Shown in pieces: positions 44,546 through 54,294 of a DNA stretch of 64,000 nucleotides (within the stretch, counting starts at the first letter, position 1; the number at the start of each line of letters is the position of its first letter). This DNA is from Planctomycetaceae bacterium. Its GTDB lineage: Bacteria > Planctomycetota > Planctomycetia > Gemmatales > Gemmataceae. The translations under genes were made by a program, and so were the position numbers. The notes below the pieces were generated by a model, which saw only the letters and a program-made list of their open reading frames with translations, made no database searches and was not told the DNA's origin. The DNA lies in NCBI GenBank assembly GCA_013823135.1, contig PNLP01000011.1, positions 62,001 to 126,000 of the forward strand. Reading direction: 5' to 3'.

Positions 44546-44582
44546 GGGTGGGTCGAGTCGTGCTTCACGACGAGCCCCACCA
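44546..44582. repeat. Palindromic repeat, family A, half copy
   Basis: It begins GGGTGGGTCGAGTCGTGCTT and ends ACGACGAGCCCCACC, with TCGT-gcttc-ACGA at its centre. It matches the right half of the element at 39269-39362 in reverse orientation, with two changes. Confidence 0.8.
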
Positions 44583-44602
44583 TCTCATAAGGGGGTGCTG
44601 AT

Positions 44603-44672
44603 GGGTTTGGTGGCATTGGGCCTCAGGCCTGTGATTGCAAGACACAGGCCAGAGACCTGTGCCACCAAACCC
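44603..44672. repeat. Long inverted repeat with inner palindrome
   Basis: GGGTTTGGTGGCA (44603-44615) pairs with TGCCACCAAACCC (44660-44672); inside, CAGGCCTGTG (44624-44633) pairs with CACAGGCC (44643-44650). It lies just 3' of the minus-strand gene at 44705 and may end its transcript. Confidence 0.8.
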
Positions 44673-44704
44673 ACCTCCTTAACCTGAATGGTCTTCGACT
44701 TCAA

Positions 44705-46177
<1,473 letters not shown>

Positions 46178-46275
46178 GGGATGACCTCATAAGTACGCGA
46201 GATGCCCGTCCGGGCGCGACGGTTGGTAAAGGTGTTTTTTAGCGTGCCACACGCGCGGCGGGCAATGCCGGTTGG

Positions 46276-46316
46276 GTTTTGGCGAGCAACCCGTAGCCAG
46301 GGTGGCTCGCCAAAAC
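46276..46316. repeat. Family B related inverted repeat, minimal form
   Basis: GTTTTGGCGAGC (46276-46287) pairs with GCTCGCCAAAAC (46305-46316). The arms equal the outer ends of the long family B element at 1486 without the G5/C5 hairpins. It lies 4 bp past the stop of the S9 peptidase gene. Confidence 0.75.
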
Positions 46317-46320
46317 GCGA

Positions 46321-48453
46321 TCACTTTCCGCCCGGAGGTGCGTATTTCGCGAGCCAACTGAAAACTTCTTTGTGCCAGTAAGCCCCATTCTTGGGCTTGA
46401 GCACCCAGTGTCCCTCGTCAGGGAAGTTCACGAAACGCGACGGCACACCCTGCCGTTGCAGCGTGGTGAACAGCTCGTGACCCTGCCCGATGGGACAGCG
46501 GAAGTCGTAATCGTTGTGGATCACGAGCATGGGTGTCTTGTTCTCTTTCAGCTTCGCGGCCTTGGCGTGTGGCGAGAACTCGCGGTACTTGCCGGGGATT
46601 TCCCACGGCAGACCGCCGTGCTCGAACTCGTCGAACCACAGTTCGTCGGTGGTCCCCCACATGCTCTCGAAGTTCCACACCGAGCAGTGCGTGATGAGGC
46701 ACTTGAACCGCTTGGCGATGTCGTTCACCGCGAACCAGTTCATCATGTAGCCGCCGAAGCTCGCCCCGGCCGAACCGATGCGATCCTTATCGACGTAAGG
46801 CAACTTCTCGACGTAATCGAGCCCGGCGACGAGATCGCGGTAGCACTTCCCGCCCCAGTCAGCGGTGATCTCGTCCACGAACTTCTGGCCGAAGCCGGTC
46901 GAACCGCGCGGGTTCGGCATCACCACGACGTATCCCTGTGCCGCCCACAGCGACGGGTTCCAGCGGAAACTCCAGCCGTCTTCCCACGCACTCTGCGGGC
47001 CACCGTGAACGAGGAACGCGACCGGCCACTTCTTCTTGGGGTCGAACCCCGGCGGCTTGAGAATCCACATCTGCATCTTCACGCCGCCCTCGACCGGCAC
47101 TTCGACCGCTTCGGGTCGCGGGAGGTCAAGCGCATCGAGTAGCGAATCATTAGTGTGGGAAAGATTTGTAGCAGCTTGAATCCGAAGGGAGTTGTCAAGT
47201 TCGCCAGTGAAAACTTCTGCGGGACTTGTAAGCGTAGAGCGCTGGTAAGCGACACGACCGGCAGCGAAGGTCGGGCTACTAGCGGCACCATCCAGAATAG
47301 TCGGCTTAAAGAAATGGACACCCGACCACATAACACTGAACACCGGCGTGGAGCCGTTGTAATCAGCCGTGTACAAGAACCAACCCTTGTCTCCCCACGC
47401 GAACTCATTCACCGATGTCACTGATTGGTTGGTTACGTTCAAAACCTCGTTCGCGAGCGTGCCATCCGCCTTGCAATCGGCGACCACGATATCCCACTTG
47501 TCGGCCTCGTAACCCGCCTTCTTCTGTGCACGCCAGGCGAGCTTCTTGCCGTCGGGGCTGAACTTCGGGCCGCTATCGGCGGACTTGTTCGCGAGCGTGA
47601 GCGTCTCCCACTTCGGCGACGTGTTCGTGACGCTGACGCGGCACAGCTCGTAGTTCGTGCTCCACGATTCGTCCTTCTCGGGAACGGCGGTGAAAACGAG
47701 ATGCTTGCTATCCGGCGTGAAGGTAAAGTCGTCGCCGCTGCTGAACGTCGAGCTGGTAGGGTTCGCGTCGCGGTCGCCGGGGGTGACATCACGGGGCTCG
47801 GTGCCGTCGACTTTGCATACGAAGATGTGCTGCCGCTTGTCGCCGACGTATTCATCCCAGTGGCGGTAGAACAGTTTCGTGAACACCTTCGCCTTCACTG
47901 GGCTTTTCTCGATCTCCTCGTCCTTTGCCTTGTTGAGCTTGTCCGACTCCGCGAACGGTTTCTCGCTGAACTCCGGGAACACCGACGACACAAACGCGAT
48001 GTGCGTGCCATCGGGCGACCACGTGCCGGCCGTTGCCCCCGTGCTGATTTCCGTGACTTGCTTCGGTTCACCACCTTCGACCGCCAGCACCCACAACTGC
48101 CCCGATCCCGACCGCGTGGATTCGAACAGGATCTTCTTGCCGTCCGGGCTCCAGTGCGGGGCCGTATCCTTCTTCCCCTTCGGGTCGGTGAGTTGCATCG
48201 GCGGCGTCTTGCCGTCGGTTGCCGCGATCCACAACGCGGTGCTGCTCTTATTGGCGTCGAAGTCGATTGTGGAGATTTGGTAGACGACCGATTTGCCATC
48301 GGGAGAGATTTGCGGGGCGGCCACCCGCTTGAACTTGTACAGATCCTCGATCTTCATGGGCCGCTTCTCGGCGGCGTCCAGGCGAGCGGAGGACGTGAGT
48401 CCTCCGGTAACGAGCATGGTGACGAGTGCCACCGAGCGCAGGAACAGGTGCAT
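46321..48453 (-). CDS. Exported S9 prolyl oligopeptidase-family peptidase
   Basis: The predicted product has 710 residues. The signal peptide at 1-28 (SVALVTMLVTGGLTSSARLDAAE) includes a family B repeat product. The N-terminal WD/PD40-like propeller (about 35-430) has PQISPDGKSVVYQ, PHWSPDGKKILFES and TWSPDGTHIAFVS repeats. The C-terminal alpha/beta hydrolase (about 445-710) has the catalytic Ser in GSAGASFGGYMMNW, Asp in HNDYDFRCPIG and His in DEGHWVL. It is an acylaminoacyl/dipeptidyl-type peptidase acting in the periplasm on short peptides. Codon bias falls in the stretch 47135-47420, unlike both flanks. Confidence 0.92.
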   Translation of the reverse strand: MHLFLRSVALVTMLVTGGLTSSARLDAAEKRPMKIEDLYKFKRVAAPQISPDGKSVVYQISTIDFDANKSSTALWIAATDGKTPPMQLTDPKGKKDTAPHWSPDGKKILFESTRSGSGQLWVLAVEGGEPKQVTEISTGATAGTWSPDGTHIAFVSSVFPEFSEKPFAESDKLNKAKDEEIEKSPVKAKVFTKLFYRHWDEYVGDKRQHIFVCKVDGTEPRDVTPGDRDANPTSSTFSSGDDFTFTPDSKHLVFTAVPEKDESWSTNYELCRVSVTNTSPKWETLTLANKSADSGPKFSPDGKKLAWRAQKKAGYEADKWDIVVADCKADGTLANEVLNVTNQSVTSVNEFAWGDKGWFLYTADYNGSTPVFSVMWSGVHFFKPTILDGAASSPTFAAGRVAYQRSTLTSPAEVFTGELDNSLRIQAATNLSHTNDSLLDALDLPRPEAVEVPVEGGVKMQMWILKPPGFDPKKKWPVAFLVHGGPQSAWEDGWSFRWNPSLWAAQGYVVVMPNPRGSTGFGQKFVDEITADWGGKCYRDLVAGLDYVEKLPYVDKDRIGSAGASFGGYMMNWFAVNDIAKRFKCLITHCSVWNFESMWGTTDELWFDEFEHGGLPWEIPGKYREFSPHAKAAKLKENKTPMLVIHNDYDFRCPIGQGHELFTTLQRQGVPSRFVNFPDEGHWVLKPKNGAYWHKEVFSWLAKYAPPGGK
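48381..48411. repeat. Family B half-element inside a second signal peptide
   Basis: The sequence begins GGCGAGCGGAGGACGTGAGT and ends CCTCCGGTAAC. Relative to 39101 it differs by G to A and C to T at paired positions, keeping the hairpin GGAGGAC-gtga-GTCCTCC. It encodes V-T-G-G-L-T-S-S-A-R-L. Confidence 0.85.
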
Positions 48454-48587
48454 GCGGAACCTCGGAAAACGTGTATGGTCCGTTCCGTTGTACCCGATGT
48501 GCGGGACGCACGAAAGTCTGCGATGCCGCGAGCGGCCTCGCGGCTTGATTCGTAGGATGACGGGAGAAAATCACCTGGAGCCCGATC

Positions 48588-49922
48588 ATTCCTCAAACAA
48601 CTTCCAATGTCGCCTGCACGGTCTGCGGGTGCGTCTGCGACGACCTTCGCGTGACCGTTGACGGCGAACGAGTCGTGAATGCCGAGGGCGCGTGTTCGCT
48701 CGCCGAGCCGTGGTTTCGGTCGCAGAACGTCGAACATCCCCCCGCTGCGGCGGTCGATGGCATTGCAGTCGAGCCCGCGGTCGCCTTCGCACGGGCCGCT
48801 GAATTGCTCAAGGCCGCGAAGTACCCGCTGATCTTCGGCCTGTCACGCAGCACGACCGAGGGCCAACGCGCAGCCACCGCACTCGCAGACCGCATCGGCG
48901 CGACCATCGATACCACCGCGAGCACCGGTCACGCGCCCTCGATCATGGCACTTCAGCAGGTAGGTGAATCGACGAGCACACTGGGCGAAGTGAAGAACCG
49001 CGCCGACCTCGTGATTTTCTGGGGCAGTGATCCGGTTCGCACACATCCCCGGCACCTCGAACGCTACTCGCTCGAACCCAAAGGGCGATGGATGCCCAAC
49101 GGCCGTGCGGATCGGTTCCTCGTCGTGGTCGATGAGGAAGAAACTGAAACGGCGAAGTTGGCCGATCTGTTCATCAAAGTGCCCCGGGGTAAGCACTGGG
49201 AAACGCTGTGGGAATTGCGGATGCTGGTTCGGGAAGTAGAGGGGGAGACACGGAGAGGGGGAAAGGGGGAGAAAGACAAAGCAAAATCAGTCGATTTCTC
49301 TCCCCCTCTCCCCCTCTCCGTGTCTCCCCCTCTTTCCCAGGGTTTGAGTGAACTCGCCCGGCGCATGAAGTCCTGCCGTTGTGGCACCGTCTTCTTCGGG
49401 TCGGGGCTGACGGCCGCGAAACTCGCACACCGAACCATCGAAGCGTTGCTGCAACTCGTGACCGACCTGAACCAGTACACGCGGTTCTATGCCCGACGGA
49501 TGCGGCGGTACGGCGACGTTGCCGGGGCCGATTCCGTGTTGGCCTGGCAAACCGGCTACCCGTTCGGCGTGAACCTGAGCCGTGGCTACCCGCGCTACAA
49601 CCCCGGCGAGTTCACCGGCCCGGATATGTTGACCCGCGGCGAGGTGGATGTCTGCCTCATCGTTGGCGGTGAAACCGCTGCCGACTTCCCGCCCGCGGCA
49701 CTCGAGCACCTTCGGCGAATCCCTGTAATCCTGCTCGATTCACCGGGTATTCCTCCCGTAGTGCCTGCCGCCGTGAAGTTCACAACAGCCGTTTACGGTG
49801 TCCACCGCCTTGGCACCGCTTACCGGATGGATGAAGTGCCGATTCCGTTGCGAGTGCTGCTGCCGACGGATTACCCCAGCGATGCTGAAGTGCTGAACGA
49901 AGTGCTGACGCGAGTGGACTGA
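48588..49922 (+). CDS. fhcB: Formylmethanofuran dehydrogenase subunit B homologue, probable ATT start and repeat insertion
   Basis: The predicted product has 444 residues. The family N-terminus is visible: VACTVCGCVCDDLRVTVDGERVV, with the cluster cysteines, but no ATG/GTG/TTG lies between the upstream in-frame TGA (48558) and this motif. ATT at 48588 has GGAG seven bases upstream and is the best start; the later GTG at 48651 would delete all the cysteines. The middle (LIFWGSDPVRTHPRHLERYS, TRFYARRMRRYGDVAGADSVLAWQTGYP) is typical of FhcB/FwdB, part of tetrahydromethanopterin-linked C1 metabolism known in planctomycetes. Residues about 218-248 come from a palindromic repeat read in frame. Partner fhcA, fhcC and fhcD genes are absent here. 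Alternative: a frameshift after ATG 48557. Confidence 0.85.
   Translation: MPQTTSNVACTVCGCVCDDLRVTVDGERVVNAEGACSLAEPWFRSQNVEHPPAAAVDGIAVEPAVAFARAAELLKAAKYPLIFGLSRSTTEGQRAATALADRIGATIDTTASTGHAPSIMALQQVGESTSTLGEVKNRADLVIFWGSDPVRTHPRHLERYSLEPKGRWMPNGRADRFLVVVDEEETETAKLADLFIKVPRGKHWETLWELRMLVREVEGETRRGGKGEKDKAKSVDFSPPLPLSVSPPLSQGLSELARRMKSCRCGTVFFGSGLTAAKLAHRTIEALLQLVTDLNQYTRFYARRMRRYGDVAGADSVLAWQTGYPFGVNLSRGYPRYNPGEFTGPDMLTRGEVDVCLIVGGETAADFPPAALEHLRRIPVILLDSPGIPPVVPAAVKFTTAVYGVHRLGTAYRMDEVPIPLRVLLPTDYPSDAEVLNEVLTRVD
49240..49331. repeat. Palindromic repeat, family C, inside fhcB
   Basis: The 23-bp arm at 49240-49262 begins AGGGGGAGACACGGAGAGGG and is matched perfectly by 49309-49331. The coded insert is rich in Glu/Gly/Lys then Pro/Ser (GETRRGGKGEK, FSPPLPLSVSPP). 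A sister copy lies at 59953-60031. Confidence 0.85.
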
Positions 49923-49956
49923 ATGCGGGCCGAATACCGGGGCGTGTCCGGGCGTC

Positions 49957-49962
49957 TATAAT
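49957..49962 (+). promoter_or_regulatory. Possible -10 box of the thioredoxin-like gene
   Basis: TATAAT, 43 bp before the start codon, in an otherwise GC-rich gap. No TTGACA-like hexamer stands 17 bp upstream. Confidence 0.4.
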
Positions 49963-50005
49963 CGTGTTGTGTCGGGTGCTTCAGGAAACTAACGGAGACG
50001 AGTCG

Positions 50006-50554
50006 ATGATTCGCAAGCTGATGGCTGCCGCGATCGTGGTGACCCTGAGCGGTCTGGCGTTCGCCGCCGACCTCAAGTCCGGCCCGCAAGCCGGCGACAA
50101 GGTTCCCGGCCCGTTCCACCCGCTCAACGTCAACGGCGAAGACGCCGGCAAGAAAGCCTGCCTCTACTGCAAGGCCGGCGACGACCCCACGGTCGCCATC
50201 TTCGCCCGCAGTTCGGACGACGCGGCTCTCCAAAAACTGATTGCCATGCTCGATGAAGTCAACACGAAGTACGCCAAGGCCGACCTGAACACGTTCGTGG
50301 TGTTCTGCTCCAGCGAAGACAAGCTCGAACCCAAGCTGAAGGACCTCGCCGAAAAGGCCAAGCTCAAGAAGGTCGTGCTGGCGATCGAAACCGCTGAAGG
50401 GCCAGAGAAGTATGCCATCAGCAAGGACGCCGACGTAACTGTGCTGGTCTACAAGGACCGGACCGTTGTCGCCAACCACAGCTTCGCCAAGGGCAAGTTG
50501 ACCGACAAGGACTCCGAGAAGGTCGTCGCCGATGTCGTCAAAATCGTGAAGTGA
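50006..50554 (+). CDS. Exported thioredoxin-like fold protein
   Basis: The predicted product has 182 residues; ATG at 50006 has ACGGAGA upstream. The signal peptide MIRKLMAAAIVVTLSGLAFA is followed by KVPGPFHPLNVNGEDAGKKACLYCKAGDDPTVAIFAR. This looks like a thioredoxin/peroxiredoxin-like chain with a CLYC (CxxC) pair near residue 49. The C-terminal part ADVTVLVYKDRTVVANHSFAKGKL fits the end of the fold. It is probably periplasmic; redox activity is possible but the CxxC position is early for a classical thioredoxin. An intrinsic terminator follows, so it is a single-gene unit. Confidence 0.8.
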   Translation: MIRKLMAAAIVVTLSGLAFAADLKSGPQAGDKVPGPFHPLNVNGEDAGKKACLYCKAGDDPTVAIFARSSDDAALQKLIAMLDEVNTKYAKADLNTFVVFCSSEDKLEPKLKDLAEKAKLKKVVLAIETAEGPEKYAISKDADVTVLVYKDRTVVANHSFAKGKLTDKDSEKVVADVVKIVK

Positions 50555-50572
50555 ATTTGGTCGCGAGAAACG

Positions 50573-50608
50573 AAGCCCACGGACAACCATCCGTGGGCTT
50601 GTTCTTTT
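50573..50608 (+). terminator. Intrinsic terminator
   Basis: AAGCCCACGGA (50573-50583) pairs perfectly with TCCGTGGGCTT (50590-50600), 6-nt loop, followed by GTTCTTTT. It is 19 bp past the stop of the thioredoxin-like gene. Confidence 0.9.
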
Positions 50609-50712
50609 CCTGGCCCATGTCGCGCAGCCTGAAGGGAGCACATTCCCGCGTCAGGTTGGGGCCGCACCGTACAATAGCTCGGCCCACATAACGCAGACTC
50701 CCGGAATCGTGC

Positions 50713-52524
50713 ATGTCCCTTTTGCTGAGCGCCCAAAACCTGACCAAGGCGTTTGCCCACCGCCCCCTGTTCGCAGACCTTTGCCTCGATCTTCGTGCCG
50801 GTGAGCGAGTCGGGCTCATCGGGCCGAACGGTGCCGGGAAGTCCACGCTTGTGAAGATCCTCGCCGGCCTCGAAGCCGCCGACGCGGGGAACATCACGTC
50901 GCGCCGCGGGGTCCGCATCGGGTACATCCCGCAGGACGACGTTTTTCCTGCGGGGCTTTCCGCACGCGAGGTCATTATCGCGGCGCTGGCCGACGATCAC
51001 CTCGAAGAACACGAACGCGAAACGCAGGCCGCGATCACGCTCACACAGGTCGGGTTCGCCGACCACGATCAACTCGCGGAGAACATGTCTGGCGGCTGGC
51101 GGAAACGGCTGGCGGTCGCTCGCCAGCTCGCCCGCAAGCCCGATCTGCTCCTCCTCGACGAGCCCACTAACCACCTCGACCTGCCCGGCGTCATTTGGCT
51201 GGAGCGACTCCTTCGTAGTGCGCCGTTCGGCTACCTCGCGGCGACCCACGACCGGGCGTTCCTCCGGGCGATCGCCGACGAGATTCTCGAAGTCAGCCGC
51301 ATCTACCCCGGCGGGGCCTTTCGCGTGGCCTCGGGGTACGACGACTTCGCCGATCGTCGCGACGAGTTCCTCGAAGCCCAGGATCGCCAGCGGGCCGCGG
51401 TGGCGAACCAGGTTCGGCGCGAAACCGAATGGCTCGGGCACAAGGCCCAGGCGAGAACTCGCAAAGCGAGTTCTCGAATCGAGGCGGCTGGCGCACGACG
51501 CGGAGAACTTGCGGACCTCAACTACCGCACCGCAGCCGCGGGTGTCGCGGGGATCGACTTCTCGGGCACGGGTCGGCAAACGCGAAAGCTCTTGACCGCG
51601 ACCGGCATCAGCAAGTCGCTCGGCGGGCGGCCACTGTTCAGCGGCCTGGATCTCATGCTGAGCCCCGGTACGAAGCTCGGCTTGCTCGGCCCCAACGGCA
51701 GCGGAAAGAGCACGCTCATGCGTGTGCTCGCAGGGCAGACCGACCCCGACACCGGCGTGGTCACCCGTGCCGAAGGCTTGCGAATGGTGATGTTCGAGCA
51801 AGGCCGGGCCGCGCTCAACCTGACGCAGTCGTTGCGTGAAGCACTCTCCCCCAACGGCGAGCACGTCACGTTCGGCGACCGTCAGTTGCACGTCGCTGCG
51901 TGGGCGCAGCGGTTCCTGTTCAAGGCCGAGCAGTTGAACCTGGAGATGAGCGCGCTTTCCGGCGGCGAGCAGGCCCGCGTTCGCATCGCACAACTGATGC
52001 TGAAGCCCGCCGATGTCCTGTTCCTCGACGAACCGACCAACGACCTGGACATCGCCTCGCTCGAAGTGCTGGAAGAGAGCCTCGCCGAATTCCCCGGTGC
52101 CGTGGTGCTCGTCACGCACGACCGCGACCTGATGGACCGCCTCTGTACGGAGGTGATCGGCCTCGACGGTCGCGGGGGGGCGTCGTCGTATGGGAACGTG
52201 AACCAGTGGCTCACGGCTTACGAACGGAGTAACGTCGAGCAGACCAAGGCCGCAACAGCGACCGCAAAGGCGGCAACGGCAGCAGCGATCGCGAAGCCGA
52301 AGAAGCTGAGTTATAAAGAGCAGCAGGAGTGGGATGGTATCGAGGCGGCGATCACGGCAGCGGAGGCCGTCGTTGCCACGCGCGAGGCGGAAGTGTCGCG
52401 CGTCGCCCCTTCCGATCATGTTGCGATGACCGCCGCCTGTCGGGCGCTGGAAGAGGCACAAGCCAAGGTCGAGAAGCTGTTCGCACGCTGGCAGGAGTTG
52501 GAAGCCCGGCGTTCCGGAACGTGA
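50713..52524 (+). CDS. ABC-F family ATP-binding protein (Uup/EttA-like)
   Basis: The predicted product has 603 residues without membrane segments. Two ABC domains are seen. The first has GPNGAGKST (Walker A, about 38), MSGGWRKRLAVARQL signature and LLLDEPTNHLDL. The second has GPNGSGKST, LSGGEQARVRIAQLM and LFLDEPTNDLDI. Between them is the charged P-site tRNA-interaction linker, and at the end a C-terminal arm rich in Lys/Ala and coiled coil (EQQEWDGIEAAITAAEAVV...KVEKLFARWQELEA) typical of Uup. It acts on ribosomes or DNA precursors rather than transport. It stands as an independent gene after a terminator. Confidence 0.95.
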   Translation: MSLLLSAQNLTKAFAHRPLFADLCLDLRAGERVGLIGPNGAGKSTLVKILAGLEAADAGNITSRRGVRIGYIPQDDVFPAGLSAREVIIAALADDHLEEHERETQAAITLTQVGFADHDQLAENMSGGWRKRLAVARQLARKPDLLLLDEPTNHLDLPGVIWLERLLRSAPFGYLAATHDRAFLRAIADEILEVSRIYPGGAFRVASGYDDFADRRDEFLEAQDRQRAAVANQVRRETEWLGHKAQARTRKASSRIEAAGARRGELADLNYRTAAAGVAGIDFSGTGRQTRKLLTATGISKSLGGRPLFSGLDLMLSPGTKLGLLGPNGSGKSTLMRVLAGQTDPDTGVVTRAEGLRMVMFEQGRAALNLTQSLREALSPNGEHVTFGDRQLHVAAWAQRFLFKAEQLNLEMSALSGGEQARVRIAQLMLKPADVLFLDEPTNDLDIASLEVLEESLAEFPGAVVLVTHDRDLMDRLCTEVIGLDGRGGASSYGNVNQWLTAYERSNVEQTKAATATAKAATAAAIAKPKKLSYKEQQEWDGIEAAITAAEAVVATREAEVSRVAPSDHVAMTAACRALEEAQAKVEKLFARWQELEARRSGT

Positions 52525-52903
52525 TTGGGAGTGGTCGCAATGAAACGGATTGGGGGAGGACGGCACGTGGGCGATCGCGCCGTCCTCGACCCCAAACCGC
52601 GCTCCTGGGCAAAGTGGAGCCTGATTTGGTGTTGACGTTGCTGAGAAGCTCATGAATCCTTGCGGGCGTGTCTCATCCTAATGCAATCGCCACGCCGAAC
52701 TGTCCCGAATCTTTGTAACATCCCGCAAAGCCATGTCATTTATGGTTTTACAGATTGTCTGATCTGCCTCGTCTGGCGAGTGTTCACACGAGTGTACTGT
52801 CCGGCACCCCGACACGTGCCCCTCACGTCGGACACTCGCGTTGGGGGATCGTCGCGGGTACAATCACCCACGCAACAGCCACAACACCAAGGAGTCGCAA
52901 GTC
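52525..52903. other. Intergenic region, nothing recognised
   Basis: About 380 bp between two plus-strand genes. It contains only short frames without codon bias. GGAG at 52891-52894 is the ribosome site of the next gene. Confidence 0.5.
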
Positions 52904-53746
52904 ATGGCCATTGAGCCGCTCACCATTGGGGTTTGCAGTTGGTCGCTTCAGGTCACCAGCATCCCGGAACTGAAAGGGTTCCTCGACCGACTCGGGATCG
53001 ACGTGGTTCAGATTGCCTGCGGCGACCCTCACCACGCCTCCTGGAACGAAGGCGACAGCATGCCCACTGCTGCGAAGGCAGCCGGGTTTCGCATGAGCGG
53101 TTGCATGTTGGGCTTCCCCGGCGAAGACTACACATCACCCCAGACCATCGAGAAGACCGGCGGGTTCGGCGACCCCGCCACTCGACCCGAGCGACTCGAA
53201 CGCTTCAAGTGGGGGCTGGCTCGCACGAAAGAACTCGGCCTGACCGACATTATGTTGCACGCGGGTTTCCTGCCACACTCCGGCGACCCGGCCCGCAAGC
53301 CGTTCCTCGACACGCTGGCACACGTCTCGGAACTGGCCAAACAGGCTGGCATCACGGTGGCGTTCGAGACGGGTCAGGAGTCGAGCGAACTGCTGCGCCA
53401 AACACTGACGGACCTGAAGTGCCCGAACCTGATGGTGAACTTCGACCCCGCGAACATGCTGCTCTACGACATGGACGACCCGTTGAAAGCGGTCGAATTA
53501 CTGGCACCCTTCATCCGCAGCGTTCACCTGAAGGATGCGAACCGCCCAACGACGAAGGGAACGTGGGGCGAGGAGGTTCCTCTGGGCCGCGGGCAGACGA
53601 ACACCAAGGCGTTCGTAAAGGCACTGAAGAAGATCGGCTATCGTGGGGCGTTGTGCATTGAGCGAGAAGTGGGGACGCAGGTGGAACGCTTCGAAGACAT
53701 CGAACACGGCGTCCGCTTCCTCCGCGACTGCCTCGCCGAGGCGTGA
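52904..53746 (+). CDS. Sugar phosphate isomerase/epimerase-like TIM barrel protein
   Basis: The predicted product has 280 residues; ATG at 52904 has AAGGAG upstream. AP-endonuclease-2/xylose isomerase-like barrel features: GVCSWSLQVTSIPELKGFLDRLGIDVVQIACGDPHHA, LGLTDIMLHAGFLPHS, ITVAFETGQESSELL (metal Glu), NLMVNFDPANMLLYD (metal Asp) and SVHLKDANRP (metal His), then GALCIEREVG (metal Glu). All usual metal ligands are present, so it should be an active isomerase or epimerase on a sugar or inositol derivative. It is convergent with the toxin-antitoxin operon. Confidence 0.9.
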   Translation: MAIEPLTIGVCSWSLQVTSIPELKGFLDRLGIDVVQIACGDPHHASWNEGDSMPTAAKAAGFRMSGCMLGFPGEDYTSPQTIEKTGGFGDPATRPERLERFKWGLARTKELGLTDIMLHAGFLPHSGDPARKPFLDTLAHVSELAKQAGITVAFETGQESSELLRQTLTDLKCPNLMVNFDPANMLLYDMDDPLKAVELLAPFIRSVHLKDANRPTTKGTWGEEVPLGRGQTNTKAFVKALKKIGYRGALCIEREVGTQVERFEDIEHGVRFLRDCLAEA

Positions 53747-53764
53747 CCGATTGCGAGGGAACGC

Positions 53765-53992
53765 TCAGGCAACCTCGGCGGCAACGTATACCTTGCCGTG
53801 TTGCCTGAGCCACGTCTCGTCACTGTGTTCTGCATGTTCCCGTACTTGTCGGAGCAGTTGCACCGTCTCGGCCTCGTAGCACGGCTCGCTCGTGTCGTCC
53901 GTCGGGATTACGGCCTCGACCTCCATTGCAACAACGTACTGCGTCGTCTGGATCAATCGCGTCCGCTTGACTCGTTCTCCAGCAACTCGCAT
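53765..53992 (-). CDS. Third small protein of the toxin-antitoxin operon, unknown function
   Basis: The predicted product has 75 residues. ATG at 53992 begins just after the toxin stop (TAGTGATG), so it is translationally coupled; GTG at 53995 is an alternative. The sequence is acidic in the middle (VEAVIPTDDTSEPCYEAETVQLLRQVREHAEHSD) and ends WLRQHGKVYVAAEVA. It has no membrane segment. The first strand (RTRLIQTTQYVVAMEVEAVIPTDD) suggests a small beta-alpha fold. No family is recognised; a modulator or second antitoxin is possible. Confidence 0.65.
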   Translation of the reverse strand: MRVAGERVKRTRLIQTTQYVVAMEVEAVIPTDDTSEPCYEAETVQLLRQVREHAEHSDETWLRQHGKVYVAAEVA

Positions 53993-53994
53993 CA

Positions 53995-54294
53995 CTACTC
54001 CCCAACTCGGCTCTGCCAGATTGCCGGATCATCGTGACCGTGGCGAACAGCAACTACCACGACCTGATTCGGTTCTTCGCGATAGTACACCACGAACGGG
54101 AAGCGGCGAGTCAGACAGGCCCGGATGCCAGGAGCAATCTCACCGTATAGAAGTGGATTCCCCTCAATTCTGACGACTGCCCTGTGTACCGCTTCAAGGA
54201 AATGGTCCCCCAAACCGGTCGCTCGGGCTTCGTAGCCGGCGCGCGCGTCGGCGATATCGTCGCCGGCTTCGGGTAGGTAGATTGCTGGCGGCAT
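53995..54294 (-). CDS. ParE/RelE-family toxin
   Basis: The predicted product has 99 residues; the start ATG at 54294 overlaps the antitoxin stop. The ParE-like fold runs IYLPEAGDDIADARAGYEARATGLGDHFLEAVHRAVVRIEGNPLLYGEIAPGIRACLTRRFPFVVYYREE, the pattern of type II toxins of this superfamily. The end VVVVAVRHGHDDPAIW matches the usual A-x-x-H-x-x-R/D-x-P-x-x-W signature. Targets are gyrase (ParE) or ribosome-bound mRNA (RelE); the sequence alone leans to ParE. The antitoxin is upstream. Confidence 0.92.
   Translation of the reverse strand: MPPAIYLPEAGDDIADARAGYEARATGLGDHFLEAVHRAVVRIEGNPLLYGEIAPGIRACLTRRFPFVVYYREEPNQVVVVAVRHGHDDPAIWQSRVGE

Noticed and set aside
44546..44672. Possible CRISPR array
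   Set aside because: The repeats are palindromic and single, without regular spacers, and no cas gene is in the window.
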